From NCBI RefSeq assembly GCF_020382885.2, contig NC_058508.1, positions 1,294,055 to 1,358,054 on the forward strand: 64,000 bases of DNA, in the 5' to 3' direction. Of this stretch, positions 46,601-56,499 are shown piece after piece. The stretch is from Scatophagus argus. Taxonomy: Eukaryota > Chordata > Actinopteri > Scatophagidae. The position numbers and the translations under genes were made by a program. Positions within the stretch are counted from its first letter, which is position 1, and each line of letters opens with the position of its first letter. The notes below the pieces were generated by a model. That model made no database searches. It was not told where the DNA came from and saw nothing but the letters and a program-made list of their open reading frames with translations.

Positions 46601-49600
46601 TGTTCATTTAGGCTTGTGCCACAGTATTTTGCAGAGCAGTCAAACACAATGCGCAGTTTATCGGGCTTCTGAGGGTGATAAATGCCATGATGTGGAATAT
46701 ACCATCGCTCACCTTGAGCTGCATCTGCAGGTACCTCTTCCACATCACCCCTCTCTATGATTTCCTTCATATATATTGTGTAGTCTCTTTTGTATTTCTC
46801 ATCCCTGCTGAACTTCCGCCGTAAATGACTAAGCCTGATTTCAGCAAGCCTTTTATTATCAGGTAAGGATGGCCGTTTTCTAAATGGTAGAGGCATCTCA
46901 TAATGTCCCTGAGCATTTTTCTTTATTCCATCTTTGAGTTTGCTCAAGAACATAAGATCCTCTTGTGAGACAATTTTGTCATCTCCTTTGGTGTCCTTAA
47001 AGTCTGACTCCAGGATGTTTATCACATCTATTGGCGTTACTGGAGGGAGTTCCTTTACTGTGACTCTGTGACAAAGGCTGGAGTGTCCTTCGTTAAGGCC
47101 AGGTGTAGAGCAGCCCACAATGCTCCACCCTAAGTCTGTAAGTACACCGTAGGGTTCACTGTCTTTTCCACTAATCATTTGTCTGGGTTTTATAGCTCTG
47201 GGACAGTTATACCCAATGAGGAGTCCTACCTCACAGCTTAGGAGAGGTGGCATCTGATCTGCGATTGCTGCTAGGTGGGGCCATTGTTTCGCTGTTTGAT
47301 GGGTAGGTATGTGATCTCGGTTCATGGGGATGCAATCTTTTGTATATGAAGAAGGAAGGTCAATGTAAACACCTGAATTATAGCCTCTTACACGGAGTCC
47401 ATCTACTCTTTCACTTTTCATTATCATGCTGTCTCCCATCATAGTAGTGAGTTTCAGTTGCACAGGGGAAGAGTTTGGTTGTAATTCATCACTTACTTCT
47501 CTCTCAATGAAGGTGCTGTCACTCTGGGTGTCTAACAATGCGTAGATGAGCTTCTCTTTGAATGGTTGTGTGTCAGAGGAGACCCACACAGGAACAATCA
47601 TGGATGTGCTGCATGACCCACCCTCTTTAGTGACACAGAGTGGGCTAGCTGTAACGATTTCATTTGCACAGTTTGAAGCTGCGTCTACATCACCTGTAGA
47701 ATTTTCTCTCTCCATGACTACAGGTTTGTTTTTCACCTCATGCCTTTTATAATTTTCATCATGCAGACAGGTGGGATGCCTTCCTTTACATAGCTCACAA
47801 GTGTGACGGTGACGACATTCCTTGGCGCTGTGACCTGGTTTGACACATCCATAACACAGTTTATTGTCTTTTATGAATATTCGTCGTTCATCAAGGGATT
47901 TTTCTTTGAACTTTGTGCACTTGGATAGTTGATGCTTGTCGTCTTTGCACCACATGCAGACAGGCTTTTCTTTTCCATTGTTTGATCTGAAGTTATTAAT
48001 GTTTGCATTGGTTTGAGTGCTGAAGACGCTTACTTTACTTCCCTTTGTATCATTTGTGCTTCTTCTGCCATAGGATGAGCTCGATGAGTGCAGAGCATGC
48101 AGGGAAGTGATTGGGTTACATGCTATCTCAGCTTCTACTGACACAAATGTGGCAAAGTCTTCAAAGGTGGGGAAATCTAAACCTTCCATGAAGACCATTG
48201 AAACCCGACGGTTCCAACGGACTGCTAGCCAATCAGGAATTTTCAGTGTTAGCTTTTGGTTTTCTTCACAATCATTCAGTATTTCTAAACCTTTCACATG
48301 AGGCATGGCTTGGTGACAAGCATTTAGGAAATCAGAAAAGGCCCTTAATCCTTCAGCATCTTTAGCATGTACCTTTGGCCATTTTGATAGCTTGTCCCTG
48401 AAGGCCCTTTGGATAACAAATGGCTGTCCGTAGCGTTGATTGAGCTTATTCCATGCATCTCTGTATGCTTCATCATCATTTCTATAAAAGGTGCCTTCAA
48501 TACATTTGTGAGCAGGACCACTGACATGTTTCTTTAAATAATAAAGTTTGTCAGCTGATGAGATACCTTTTTTATCCATCAGTGACATGAATGAAGCTCT
48601 CCATTCAATGTAGTGGATAGGGTCTCCACTAAACACTGTGGGCATTGGCATGGGGAGTCTGTTGATGGTTATGCTGTCTTGTATCGCTTGGGCTAGAGAG
48701 GAGATATCAGTGGAGGGATTTGGTGGAACAATGGAAGGGTCTTGGGGATACACAAAGTGAGTGGCAGGGTTATGTCTGTTGTATATACTGTTTATTTGCT
48801 GTAAGGGCTGATTGTCAGTTTCCTGTCTGATTTCTCTGTCATAGCTTTCCAATCTGACACGTGCAACCACTATGTCCCTTTCTGCTTGTAAACGTTCTAA
48901 TTCAGACTCCATCATTCTTATTTTTTCCTTTTGCTTTCTTTCTTCCTCCATTAGTTTACATTGAGCCTCCTTTGCAGCGAGCTCTGCGGCGGCTTCAGCC
49001 CTCTTTGCAGTCAGGATTGATGTTTCAGATAAGTGACTGCTAGCAGACTGAGAAGCAGTCCCATATACGGAGTGGGCATAGTCATGCTCGTGTAGCTGAC
49101 GGAGTTTGCGCCTTTCACGTTCTGCATCAAAGTAATCATCTATTCCAGATATGCGTTCATTGATTATTTTCATAATGTCTCTGGTGACAGCCTCACAAGC
49201 ATCTATTCTGCGTCTCAGATCAGTGGTTGGTATGACACCATGTCTTATTTCATTGTAAGCTTTCAGAATGTCATCTTTTCCATTTTCAATGGTGTCTGCC
49301 ATGTTAGCCAGTTCCATATCTGAAGCGTTTTTCTTTAAGTCTTCTTTGGCAGATCTGATTTGAATTTTCCATTGTTCATAAAGACTAAGCAATCTCCTTT
49401 CCTTTTTACTCTGTTCCTCCTTTTGATAAGCAAGAAATTTCTCAGTGGGTATACTTTTGCGTTCTGAATGTCGTAATGACCTTAATTCTTCAGTGTAATC
49501 TATTTTGTGTTGAAGCTCAACTAGTTGTATTTTTTCCATTTCAGTTAGTTCCTTTAATTCCTGCTTTGACGAGCCTTCTTCATCCTTTTGATTTAGCAAG

Positions 49601-49683
49601 CCTTTACTTTCATCAATTTCTGTTTGTAATTTATTTATCTGTTCATTTAAAGCATCCATTCTGACTATAGTTGTGTTCCTCAC
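43693..49683 (-). CDS. BEL/Pao gag-pol polyprotein (fossil or recently active retroelement)
   Basis: A single frame of 1,996 codons. The N-terminal 300 or so residues are charged and coiled-coil-like. A gag region follows with Cys/His knuckles (CMWCKDDKH, CYGCVKPGH, CELCKGRH, about 575-640). Then come an aspartic protease segment (about 710), reverse transcriptase (IVFDCSAKY about 1,010; YVDDGV about 1,135), RNase H (HHFSDASTSGYGQ about 1,310; WTDSKVVL) and integrase with an N-terminal zinc-binding part (HHEK...) and core (YCGMDCFGPF, CDQGTNFIGA). The order PR-RT-RH-IN and the motif style are those of BEL/Pao. The frame looks whole. Whether it is expressed cannot be told. Confidence 0.88.
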   Translation of the reverse strand: MRNTTIVRMDALNEQINKLQTEIDESKGLLNQKDEEGSSKQELKELTEMEKIQLVELQHKIDYTEELRSLRHSERKSIPTEKFLAYQKEEQSKKERRLLSLYEQWKIQIRSAKEDLKKNASDMELANMADTIENGKDDILKAYNEIRHGVIPTTDLRRRIDACEAVTRDIMKIINERISGIDDYFDAERERRKLRQLHEHDYAHSVYGTASQSASSHLSETSILTAKRAEAAAELAAKEAQCKLMEEERKQKEKIRMMESELERLQAERDIVVARVRLESYDREIRQETDNQPLQQINSIYNRHNPATHFVYPQDPSIVPPNPSTDISSLAQAIQDSITINRLPMPMPTVFSGDPIHYIEWRASFMSLMDKKGISSADKLYYLKKHVSGPAHKCIEGTFYRNDDEAYRDAWNKLNQRYGQPFVIQRAFRDKLSKWPKVHAKDAEGLRAFSDFLNACHQAMPHVKGLEILNDCEENQKLTLKIPDWLAVRWNRRVSMVFMEGLDFPTFEDFATFVSVEAEIACNPITSLHALHSSSSSYGRRSTNDTKGSKVSVFSTQTNANINNFRSNNGKEKPVCMWCKDDKHQLSKCTKFKEKSLDERRIFIKDNKLCYGCVKPGHSAKECRHRHTCELCKGRHPTCLHDENYKRHEVKNKPVVMERENSTGDVDAASNCANEIVTASPLCVTKEGGSCSTSMIVPVWVSSDTQPFKEKLIYALLDTQSDSTFIEREVSDELQPNSSPVQLKLTTMMGDSMIMKSERVDGLRVRGYNSGVYIDLPSSYTKDCIPMNRDHIPTHQTAKQWPHLAAIADQMPPLLSCEVGLLIGYNCPRAIKPRQMISGKDSEPYGVLTDLGWSIVGCSTPGLNEGHSSLCHRVTVKELPPVTPIDVINILESDFKDTKGDDKIVSQEDLMFLSKLKDGIKKNAQGHYEMPLPFRKRPSLPDNKRLAEIRLSHLRRKFSRDEKYKRDYTIYMKEIIERGDVEEVPADAAQGERWYIPHHGIYHPQKPDKLRIVFDCSAKYCGTSLNEHLLPGPDMINNLTGILIRFRQHPIALLCDIEKMFHQFHVQEEDRNYLRFLWWKDGDTTTQPQEYRMKVHLFGAVSSPGCANYGLKYLAKEHSHSHPVSAQFVAKDFYVDDGVTSADNVEKAIQLAQEGREICAKGGLRLHKFVSNNDAVLQSLPSSECAAEAKTKDLTFNDSLERALGIQWSIKEDSFRFNSTLKNQPATRRGILSTVASIYDPLGFLAPYVLNGKRILQEMCNQGTGWDEILPESLKPRWESWQHDFVNLQKINIPRCYLPVNFGEVVETELHHFSDASTSGYGQCSYLRVKNKKGEIHCSLVIGKARVSPTKVTTIPRLELTAAVVSVSISNMLREEMRIVDLKEYFWTDSKVVLGYINNDARRFHTFVANRIQKIRHCTDPQQWRYVPTDENPADSASRGKTVNELLTSNWFTGPMFLWEKEIPIVNDAVPDLSIGDPEVKKAQALQTKTTEIMTLADRLSKFSSWSRATRAIARLLRRAKKVTSHALSTVSERESAERVIIHDLQKQAYEEDIKVLSKGNQLQHCNKLHHLDVFLDTDGLLKVGGRLRHSSLTDSFKHPIVIPKEHHLTKLIIAHYHEKTKHQGKGFTINEIRASGYWIPGMSRAVTSYIHKCVICRKLRRTAESQRMSDLPVERVEPSPPFTYCGMDCFGPFTTSQGRKQHKRYGLLFTCFCSRAIHIEMLEDMSTDTFINALRCFIAIRGAVRQIQCDQGTNFIGAKNEFKTALQELDSQRLSTFLSQKQCDFVMNAPHSSHAGGVWERQIKTVKGILSFTLSSSQGRLNDASLRTLLYEAMAIVNSRPLTVDNLNCPDSLEPLTPNHLINMKASTALPPPGTFSREDLYGVKRWRRVQFLVEQFWSRWKREYLHNITTRQRWHTPRRNLMVGDIVMDKDELSPRSEWRLARVIETISSKDGLVRRVKISVGDKSLNKKCERLAKLSILERPVQKLVLLFEAS

Positions 49684-49820
49684 CGTCCCTTAACCGTCAT
49701 TTCACTACGCGTTGCTGCAGCGCTGCTCTGTGCCTTGCCGTGCCGTTAATCGTTGAGTTCACAGACGAATGCCGCAAGCGACAATGATGCCAACGGTCGA
49801 TTGCTGGGTGAAGTTCTCGC
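49684..49820 (-). other. Leader between the 5' LTR and the BEL polyprotein
   Basis: About 137 bases downstream of the 5' LTR on the minus strand, where the primer-binding site of such elements lies. The tRNA it matches is not identified. Confidence 0.5.
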
Positions 49821-50418
49821 TGTAGCATACCCTCCGAAAGATGGTGAGAGACTCGACTGATGGTTTTAAAGGTTTATTGCCGATCCATAAACCAGCTCTA
49901 TGAACCAACGTGAGAACTGACAAACAAATAAAAAACAAACACAACGATCACATCTCCGTTTCCACCTCTGTCCACAATAAACGGTTAACATTCACAGTAC
50001 GTTTCAATCAAAGAGTTTAGATATAAAGTGTATATACATGTATAACAAATAATCAGTTAATTCAGAAATAATTAAAAATCAACACACACCAACCTTGTGC
50101 CTCCTCGGGGGGTTGCAATAATCAATTTAGATGTTGTGTCGTTTCTGTTTTGCTGTCTTAAAAATTTTCTCCTGCAACTTACTTTTCTCGTTTGCCGTTA
50201 ATTCCTTTCTATCCCAACAGTTTTTGGTTTCCCCAGCAACGCCACACAAGGAGTCAGTGTGATGTAGTGATTTTCAAAATAAAATCTCTCTATTTACAAA
50301 ACAACCGTTAACTCAATAACGGGCGTAACATATAATTATTATTTTTACATACATACATACATTACACACACAAAACAAGAAACAGCAAATACAGAACAAA
50401 AGAAATGGGTTTGCTACA
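49821..50418 (-). repeat. 5' LTR of the BEL/Pao element
   Basis: About 598 bp between TGTAGCATAC and GGGTTTGCTACA, similar to 43,182-43,603. On its right it abuts a 5S rRNA sequence directly. Confidence 0.85.
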
Positions 50419-50516
50419 CCTGGTATTCCCAGGCGGTCTCCCATCCAAGTACTAACCAGGCCCGACCCTGCTTAACTTCCGAGATCGGACGTGTTCAGGG
50501 TGGTATGGCCGTAAGC
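50419..50516 (-). pseudogene. 5S rRNA pseudogene, cut by the BEL element
   Basis: The minus strand starts GCTTACGGCCATACCACCCT and ends GGGAATACCAGG at the LTR edge, so the last 20 or so bases of the 120-base 5S gene are missing. It also lacks about 10 bases near position 30 (GAACACGTCCGATCTCGG against GAACACGCCGGATCTCG... in the neighbouring unit), probably slippage between the two GATCTCG words. Both faults make a functional 5S RNA unlikely. Confidence 0.9.
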
Positions 50517-50850
50517 CGTCTCAGCCCTCACGACGGGGCCTTTTAAAGACGCCGTGGCATCGCTATGCTGGAGATGAAATAAATCTTCGGATTACAGTGA
50601 ATATGGAATGAACATACAATATTCTCTTCTCAAGTGTACTGGATAAGTAGCATACAGTCTCACGAATATGAAACATTGAAACGAAGCAGTAGTTCTGGAG
50701 AAAACTGGATCTAGGCGACATTCCACGCTTGCCATCGTAACTGGTTATGATTCAAAGCTGCTTTTGATTCAAAGCTGCTCATTTCATCAGGGATGGATCT
50801 CCACTGAGGTACCAAGAGAGCCCTTTCCTGGTTGCTAAGGGGAGTGAAAA
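50517..50850 (-). other. 5S intergenic spacer
   Basis: About 334 bases between the two 5S sequences. It begins (reading upstream of the pseudogene) with GTCTCAGCCCTCACGACGGG and GCCTTTTAAAG. A similar GGCTCAGTCCTCACGGCGGG, then GCCTTTTAAA, precedes the second unit, so the upstream promoter region is shared. No gene seen in the rest. Confidence 0.7.
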
Positions 50851-50969
50851 AGCTTACGGCACCTGGTATTCCCAGGCGGTCTCCCATCCAAGTACTAACC
50901 AGGCCCGACCCTGTTTAGCTTCCGAGATCGGACGAGATCCGGCGTGTTCAGGGTGGTATGGCCGTAAGC
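50851..50969 (-). rRNA. 5S ribosomal RNA
   Basis: 119 bases on the minus strand: GCTTACGGCCATACCACCCT at the start, CGGAAGCTAAACAGGGTCGG and CCTGGTTAGTACTTGGATGG (the internal pol III control region) in the middle, and ACCAGGTGCCGTAAGCT followed by TTTTT at the end, the terminator. Length and blocks match vertebrate 5S. It is a component of the large ribosomal subunit. The upstream TTTAAAAGGC about 25-35 bases before the start is conserved with the other unit. The inverted copy C begins just beyond it. Confidence 0.93.
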
Positions 50970-51011
50970 TGGCTCAGTCCTCACGGCGGGGCCTTTTAAA
51001 TTTATAGTGAA

Positions 51012-51672
51012 TGTTGGGATCTCATGCCATGTGCTGAGATTCATGATAGAGAGACCCCCACAAGACTGAAGATTTCTTTTTTTCCCTTTCTTTGAATGAG
51101 TGCCAAAACCTCACTCTCCATACCTAGGTGTGAGGTTTAGTTTAAGTTGGGTGAGAGCCACTGGGGGTCCCCATTCCCTTTTAGTCAAGTCATCCAGGTA
51201 ATAAAAGCATCCTTGCTGCACACCTCCAGGCTTTTTCCCTGTGCACCGTCGCTACAGTGACAGCTACTCCAGGCTCTTGTTGGTGTCCTGGTCACCAAAG
51301 GGAGCACATAAGAAAGCTTAATTATTTTTACTCTCTTTTATCTCAAGATTTAGGCCACAAGTCTTTAACTTTAACCCCATCTACACTGTCCATTCCCCAT
51401 CTATCCCATATCTCATGTTGTTAACTGCTTGCCTGCACAACATCCATTGCACATTTGCCCGCCCTGGGTGAGGGATCCCTCCTCTATTGCTCATCCTGGG
51501 GTTTCTTTCATTTTTCCTTGTTAAAGGTTTATCTGGGAGTTTTTCCTTCGTTGATGTGAGGGTCCAAGAGCAGAGGATGTTGCTATGATGTTATGTAAAG
51601 CTCTTTGAGACAAACTGCTTGTAAAAATGGGCTATATGTAGCGGGTACCGCCGAGACGGCACCATAAGAACA
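51012..51672 (+). mobile_element. LTR-like block, copy C
   Basis: Inverted partner of 18,041-18,702: starts TGTTGGGATCTC and ends ATAAGAACA, with GGTAATAAAAGC near 51,197. It contains the L2 tail fragment at about 51,415-51,645. Confidence 0.45.
51415..51645 (+). repeat. L2 LINE 3'-tail fragment, copy C
   Basis: CATCCATTGCACATTTGCCC, GAGGGATCCCTCCTCTATTG, GGGAGTTTTTCCTTCGTTGA and TTGAGACAAACTGCTTGTAA are all as in the L2 tail of 4,620-4,830. Confidence 0.8.
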
Positions 51673-51995
51673 GATAAATATCCTGAAATTCAGGAGAATA
51701 AAGATGAGGCAGGGCAGCAGCGTATTTGCGCTCTCTGCAGTTATTTTATTAAACATTTCCCTGAATAGGTACATTTTCCCTTTAAGAATCATCTTTACAT
51801 GCAATGTATACTTTATGTCTAATGTCATGTAACATATGTATTTCAATTTCCATGTCAAACAAATACCCATTAGAAACTAAATCTCCATATACAGAATACA
51901 TGTTTACATCAATACTAAATACAAAATCCATGCTAAATAATTATCCATTTAAATTGATTTGAATGCATTTCCAAACTTTCATTACCGGTAACAGT
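51673..51995 (+). other. Segment between LTR-like block and gag/protease remnant, copy C
   Basis: Counterpart of 16,396-16,567 plus 17,890-18,040. It contains the empty site of A's twin-primed LINE near 51,830. No gene seen. Confidence 0.5.
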
Positions 51996-53500
51996 TTAGC
52001 ACTTACTGTGCATAGAGTCTGGAGGCTGCCACAAGACTGGACTGGTTGTAGTGGTTGTTACTGGAGCGTTACTGACCGCTGTTCTTGTCTTGGATCCCTC
52101 CAGTGGGTCTTTTTGAATCACCTTTGCCACAGTCTGAACACTACCTGGGGCTGTCTTTCTTGGTATAGTGACTGAATGTTTTGCGCTATTCTTTACTGGG
52201 ATAGTAACATAGGGTCTCTTTGAACTCTGCACTTTCAGTAGGCCCTCTCCTACCATTAACTCTGACAAGTGCGCATCATCTTCATTAGGTTCAAATAAAA
52301 GAAGATCAGGTCGATCGATAGCAGATGGAACCTGGCATTTTATCCAAGCTACTTGTCCAGCTGGAATAATCGTATCATGAGTGCCAGTCCGCAGCCGTCC
52401 ATGATGCGCAGATGTTTTGCCAGCTTGAATAAAGGTCTCTAGTGACTCAGCTTTCTCAGTAGGCATTGACATTGCATCAGCAAGGAGAGTGATAAAAGCT
52501 GAGACGAGTTCTGCTGGTCGACTTCGGACCACTTCCTCCAGCACATTGAATCCAAGTAGTGGCTGGCCAAGTGGAACACTGCAGACAAGGAAAGGTACTG
52601 TTATGGGTTCACTGAAGCTGCCATTTCCACTCAAGCTGACTGTGATGAGGACCCAGCCATCAAAAGGAAGAATGTCTCCATTCACAGCCTGGACCTCTAG
52701 CTCTTCCTTGTCATCAAATATTTCACTGAGCGGTCTGACTGGTGTGTCTGGTAGTATTACTCTTTCCAGCTTCACTCAATCATGCTCACTTGAACTCCCG
52801 TGTCCAGCAATGCTTTGACTATCAAGCCGTTTAAGTTACACTGCACAAGGGCTTTGGCTCCTATGAACTTGGCCAGACGCCTACTCATTTGTGTGGGCAG
52901 GGAAAGAGGGGATTGGGCAAATGTTTGCTCATAGGTGTCTTTCTGCTTTTGTTTCATTACAGCTCACTGAGTCTTTTTGATGTTAGAGTCACACATGTCA
53001 CACTCAGCAGTGTGGGGTGGGCTCAGTTGGGACTGTGAGGGAGGCCCAGTCACTGCTTGTCCCGTGGCAGGGACTGGTTCCACATCAACTTTGGTTCTCT
53101 TGTCTTGTGCTGCGGCGGCTTCAAGTTGTGTGCTATGTATATTTACATATTTCTGACGCACAACTGTCCCCAGACGTCTTTGTCTCTTGTTCTCAGTGTT
53201 TGTTATCTTCATCATTTGTTTTAGGATTGTCTCATCAGACGCGTTGCTGTCTGAGAGCAGGGGTTTCAGCTCTCGACATATGTCATCATGCTTGTGGCCA
53301 AGACCCTGATATATTGTGTGGAGAAAAATGTCTTGAACTGTGCTTGTATTGTATTTCACATCTTTGTCAGTGTATTTGGAAGCGAACAAAATCTTTTGTT
53401 TGAGGCCGATAACTCGCTACAAGAACTGTTGTGGCGTCTCATTGTCATTCTGTTTTGTGCACATGAGCTCTTGGAAAAGTTCTGTGTTACTGCACCCACC
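51996..53500 (-). mobile_element. LTR-retrotransposon gag/protease remnant, copy C
   Basis: Minus-strand open stretches at 51,996-52,775, 52,772-52,957 and 52,964-53,389. LLDTGVQVSMIE (about 52,925-52,960 region) is a retroviral-type aspartic protease active-site pattern, which supports an LTR element, probably Ty3/gypsy-like. There is no reverse transcriptase or integrase. A fossil, broken in a few places. Partner of 15,090-16,395. Confidence 0.55.
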
Positions 53501-53988
53501 TAGATGAGACTGTAGAAATCCTTTGAGTTCATCTTTTCATGTTATGGTGAATAGGATGTGTTGTGCGACTTAGTAGGAGCAATTTGGTTATTGGCAAACA
53601 GTCAATGATTATGGGAAATAATCATTAAAGTAAAATCAGTGTATGCTTAATACACGTAAATATCGGGGCACCACCCTGTCACCAGGGACCAATAGCCAAA
53701 TTAATAAATGGGAAATAACAGTCTCTTAAAATTGTGAAGGATGAATCCGAGCACTGGCTGTCATGAATTCAGCTGTTATCACAAGTACATACACAATAAC
53801 CACAGACAACGACAGGTTAAAATATAACAGGATTTATTAACCAGCAACAACCATCCATAGATAAGTATCACTTTGTAATAAACACTATTATAATCTAAGT
53901 TTTATCAACACACATTAACTATTAACTAGGGATAACACAGGTACAGCAGCAAGAGTATATTTATACATAGGTGTGCATATATACAGGA

Positions 53989-53989
<1 letters not shown>

Positions 53990-54019
<30 letters not shown>

Positions 54020-54038
54020 TGTGTGAGAGAGAGAGAGA
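53990..54038 (+). repeat. GT/GA microsatellite
   Basis: GTGTGT repeats passing into GAGAGA. Just to the right are GCTAGC/AACAAGCTAGC-like repeats to about 54,180. Confidence 0.9.
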
Positions 54039-54537
54039 TGACAACAAACAAGGTGGAGGCTAACAAGCTAGCCAGGTAGCGGCTAACAAGCTAGTGGCTA
54101 AAAACAAACAAGATGGCGGTTAGCAAGGTAGCGGCTAACGAGATAGCAGCTAACAACAACAAGCTAGTGGCTGACTACAATTAAGATGGCGGATGGCCAC
54201 ATGAGTGGGAAAACTACAACCAGAATGGCGAGTGGGGAAACTACAACCAAAATGGTGGAGGACTACATGAGGAGGGGTCAGCACACCAGGATGAACCACC
54301 ACATAAAGGATGACTCAGCAAACAAAACAACTAGTCACACGCCAGTGATGACTCAGCAAAACCCAAAATGACTATAGAAGAATACGCCGGCCGTATTATT
54401 CAGAGCCAAGTCGGTGATAACCCACATAATGTTGCTTGTATGGTCACAGAAGAGAACAACGGGCGAAGCCTTTGAGCGCCACGTACCCTTTTGTTACGGC
54501 TCGTGATCGCGTGCTTGGACTTTCGCCTCACCGTTCA

Positions 54538-54760
54538 GGAAAGGAAAAGGAAAGGAAAGGAAAGTGACATATCTTGTCATTGGAGGGAACTCACTCCAAC
54601 GAAATTTGTTCTCTGCATTTAACCCACCCAAGTGACGTGCACACACACACAGCAAACCCGGGGCAGTGGGCGACCGCGTGCAGCGCCCGGGGAGCAGTGG
54701 GGGTTAGGTACCTTGCTCAAGGGTACCTCAGCCATGGACACCGGGACGGGGAATCGAACC
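54538..54760 (+). repeat. Fish interspersed repeat with tRNA-like B box
   Basis: A GGAAAGGAAAAGGAAAGG run, then CTCTGCATTTAACCCACCCA, GCAGTGGGCGACCGCG, GGGGTTAGGTACCTTGCTCA, CCTCAGCCATGGACACCGGG, and GGGGAATCGAACC (B box GGTTCGATTCC on the minus strand). This block is common in fish genomes. The family name is not certain. It is nested in the 2,159-bp insertion. Confidence 0.6.
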
Positions 54761-55721
54761 AGCAAAACAAGAATGAGAGGAAAGATAGAAATGAAAATAC
54801 AAGAAACACAACCCAAATAAAGAATCCACTCCAATTCTTTGGAGCCTCGCGTATCACCACACAAGAGCGGAGTCAGTAAACCGGAGCTTATCTGCTCAGC
54901 TATTGGTCCTTTAACTGGTGACGCGCGGTCTCGCTGAAGCGGCGGAAATGGCCGATTGGAAACAAAATCAATGAATGCAGCACTTAAAAGTTACAAAGCA
55001 TGTGTAAACAAACTCTATTTTACGCTATCTCTGCCCAGACATAAGCCTCTTACTTTGCGTAGCTCCGATCTTTCGGAGTTTGAAATAATGATCCGCTTAA
55101 ACGTTCGCAGCGTCGTCCTCGGCGGGATGCTGGCGGTCCGTTATCTCAGATGATGCGGAGTGTTGATCTCTCGGCGGCAGCGGAGAAAATCACCGGTGAC
55201 AAAGTTAACAACCTTTGTTTTCGTCCTTAACAAAGTCGGCGCGCGGCTCGTTAACGTGCGATCAGCTGATTGCCCAGCGATCCACGTCGGATGAGGAAAA
55301 AAAAAGAAAAGTTACAGACAATTACAGCAGTCTGTTTCTCGGCCTGCGAGTTGCAGAACTGTGACCCGGGATCTAAAATGATGTTAATCAAACGTCTGAT
55401 TTTTGCTCCCTTTTGGCGGTTTGGACATTTGGAGAGCCTGGAGAAGCTCTCACTGTCACAGCACGCACGGGAAAAAAGCCAAGGCTGATGGTCGCAGTGA
55501 CCTTTTATTACCTGAGTGACGTCACCTCGGACCCCCGTGGAGATGGCTGGCACACAGCCAATGTCCGTGCCGGTTCTGAGTTTAAACTCAGGAATTTATG
55601 ACTTAGGTGCACGTCATGAGTGGGGTCCCTAACAGTTAGTCACTCTAACTCAGGCTTTATGGGTTACATGTAGGCCACTCTATTGTTCTCCAGAGCGCAT
55701 GGCCAGAGATCCCAACAGATG

Positions 55722-56467
55722 GGTTGTCCAGATGATCAAAATAATTTGATTCAGAACCTTGCAGTTTCTTTTGCTGATTAGCAGGGAAAAAAAGGAGTGA
55801 ATTTAGAGCAAGTTTCTTCCTCTTGGGTGCAGAGAATAGAAACCCTGAGAGTAGAGAGAAGGTAATGTATAGGAGCCATAGAGCCACATGGCTGGAGAGT
55901 TTCTTTTTGCTCAACTCAAAAAGAATATTTAATGAACGACCATTAATCAACTACCTAAATCTTTAAACACTAAATGAATATCTGTCTCCAAGGTTCAGGT
56001 ATTGCTTGGGGTCAGTATGATTGTTGTCTGCACTCATTCCTGTTCCCAGTAGAACTGCACAAGTTCTTCCCTTTAGTTAAAGAGACTGAATATTTTGACA
56101 TGCTCAGCTTGTTTTCGTTTTTGACATGTGTTGAATAAATCCTTGGCTAGACTCATTTACTTTGCATAAATTTGAAGTCCTTTGTGAAATGCCCATGTAG
56201 TTGGCCAGTGCTGATAATGTATTACACTAAACCAAATAATGGTTGGTGTATGAGGTTCTCTGCCTTTTCCTTCACAATCAGAGGCTGAACACAAAACACA
56301 GGAAAAGATTCAAATCCATACTTTGAGTATTTGCACAAAATTCATTAAACAGGGGGCTTACATAATTGTCACTTTAAATGACCAGACACCAATGTTTCTA
56401 TGAATTGTGAACAGTTGAACCATGAGTCAGATAATGAAGGATAAGCACAGCACTCGTAACAATCTAA
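55722..56467 (+). other. Spacer, copy C
   Basis: Inverted counterpart of about 14,273-15,018. The empty site of the 1,024-bp element is at its right end (near 56,468). No gene seen. Confidence 0.4.
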
Positions 56468-56499
56468 ATATACAAATATACATACAAATATAAAAGTGC

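Larger units (their letters stand above)
43182..50418 (-). mobile_element. BEL/Pao LTR retrotransposon, looks whole
   Basis: A minus-strand element of about 7.2 kb with LTR-like ends at 43,182-43,603 (3' LTR) and 49,821-50,418 (5' LTR), both TGTAGC/GCTACA-type, and one long open frame between them. A purine-rich tract lies just inside the 3' LTR. The parts are gag, protease, reverse transcriptase, RNase H and integrase in one polyprotein, the order used by BEL/Pao. The two LTRs are very similar where they align, so the insertion is young. The outer flanks do not match each other: ATCAG on the left (segmental copy B) and CCTGG on the right (5S rRNA sequence). Confidence 0.88.
53559..55717 (-). 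mobile_element. 2,159-bp TG...CA insertion specific to copy C
   Basis: It begins TGTTGTGCGAC and ends GATCCCAACA on the plus strand, with GATG on both sides (53,555-53,558 and 55,718-55,721). Copy A has one uninterrupted site (AATAGGGTGGGTTG). On the minus strand it starts TGTTGGGATCTCTGGCC and has GGTAATAAAAGGTC near 55,505, resembling the LTR-like block at 18,041-18,702. It is probably a solo LTR or short LTR-derived element, with another repeat (54,538-54,760) and a GT/GA microsatellite (53,990-54,038) inside. No coding region is supported. Confidence 0.5.
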
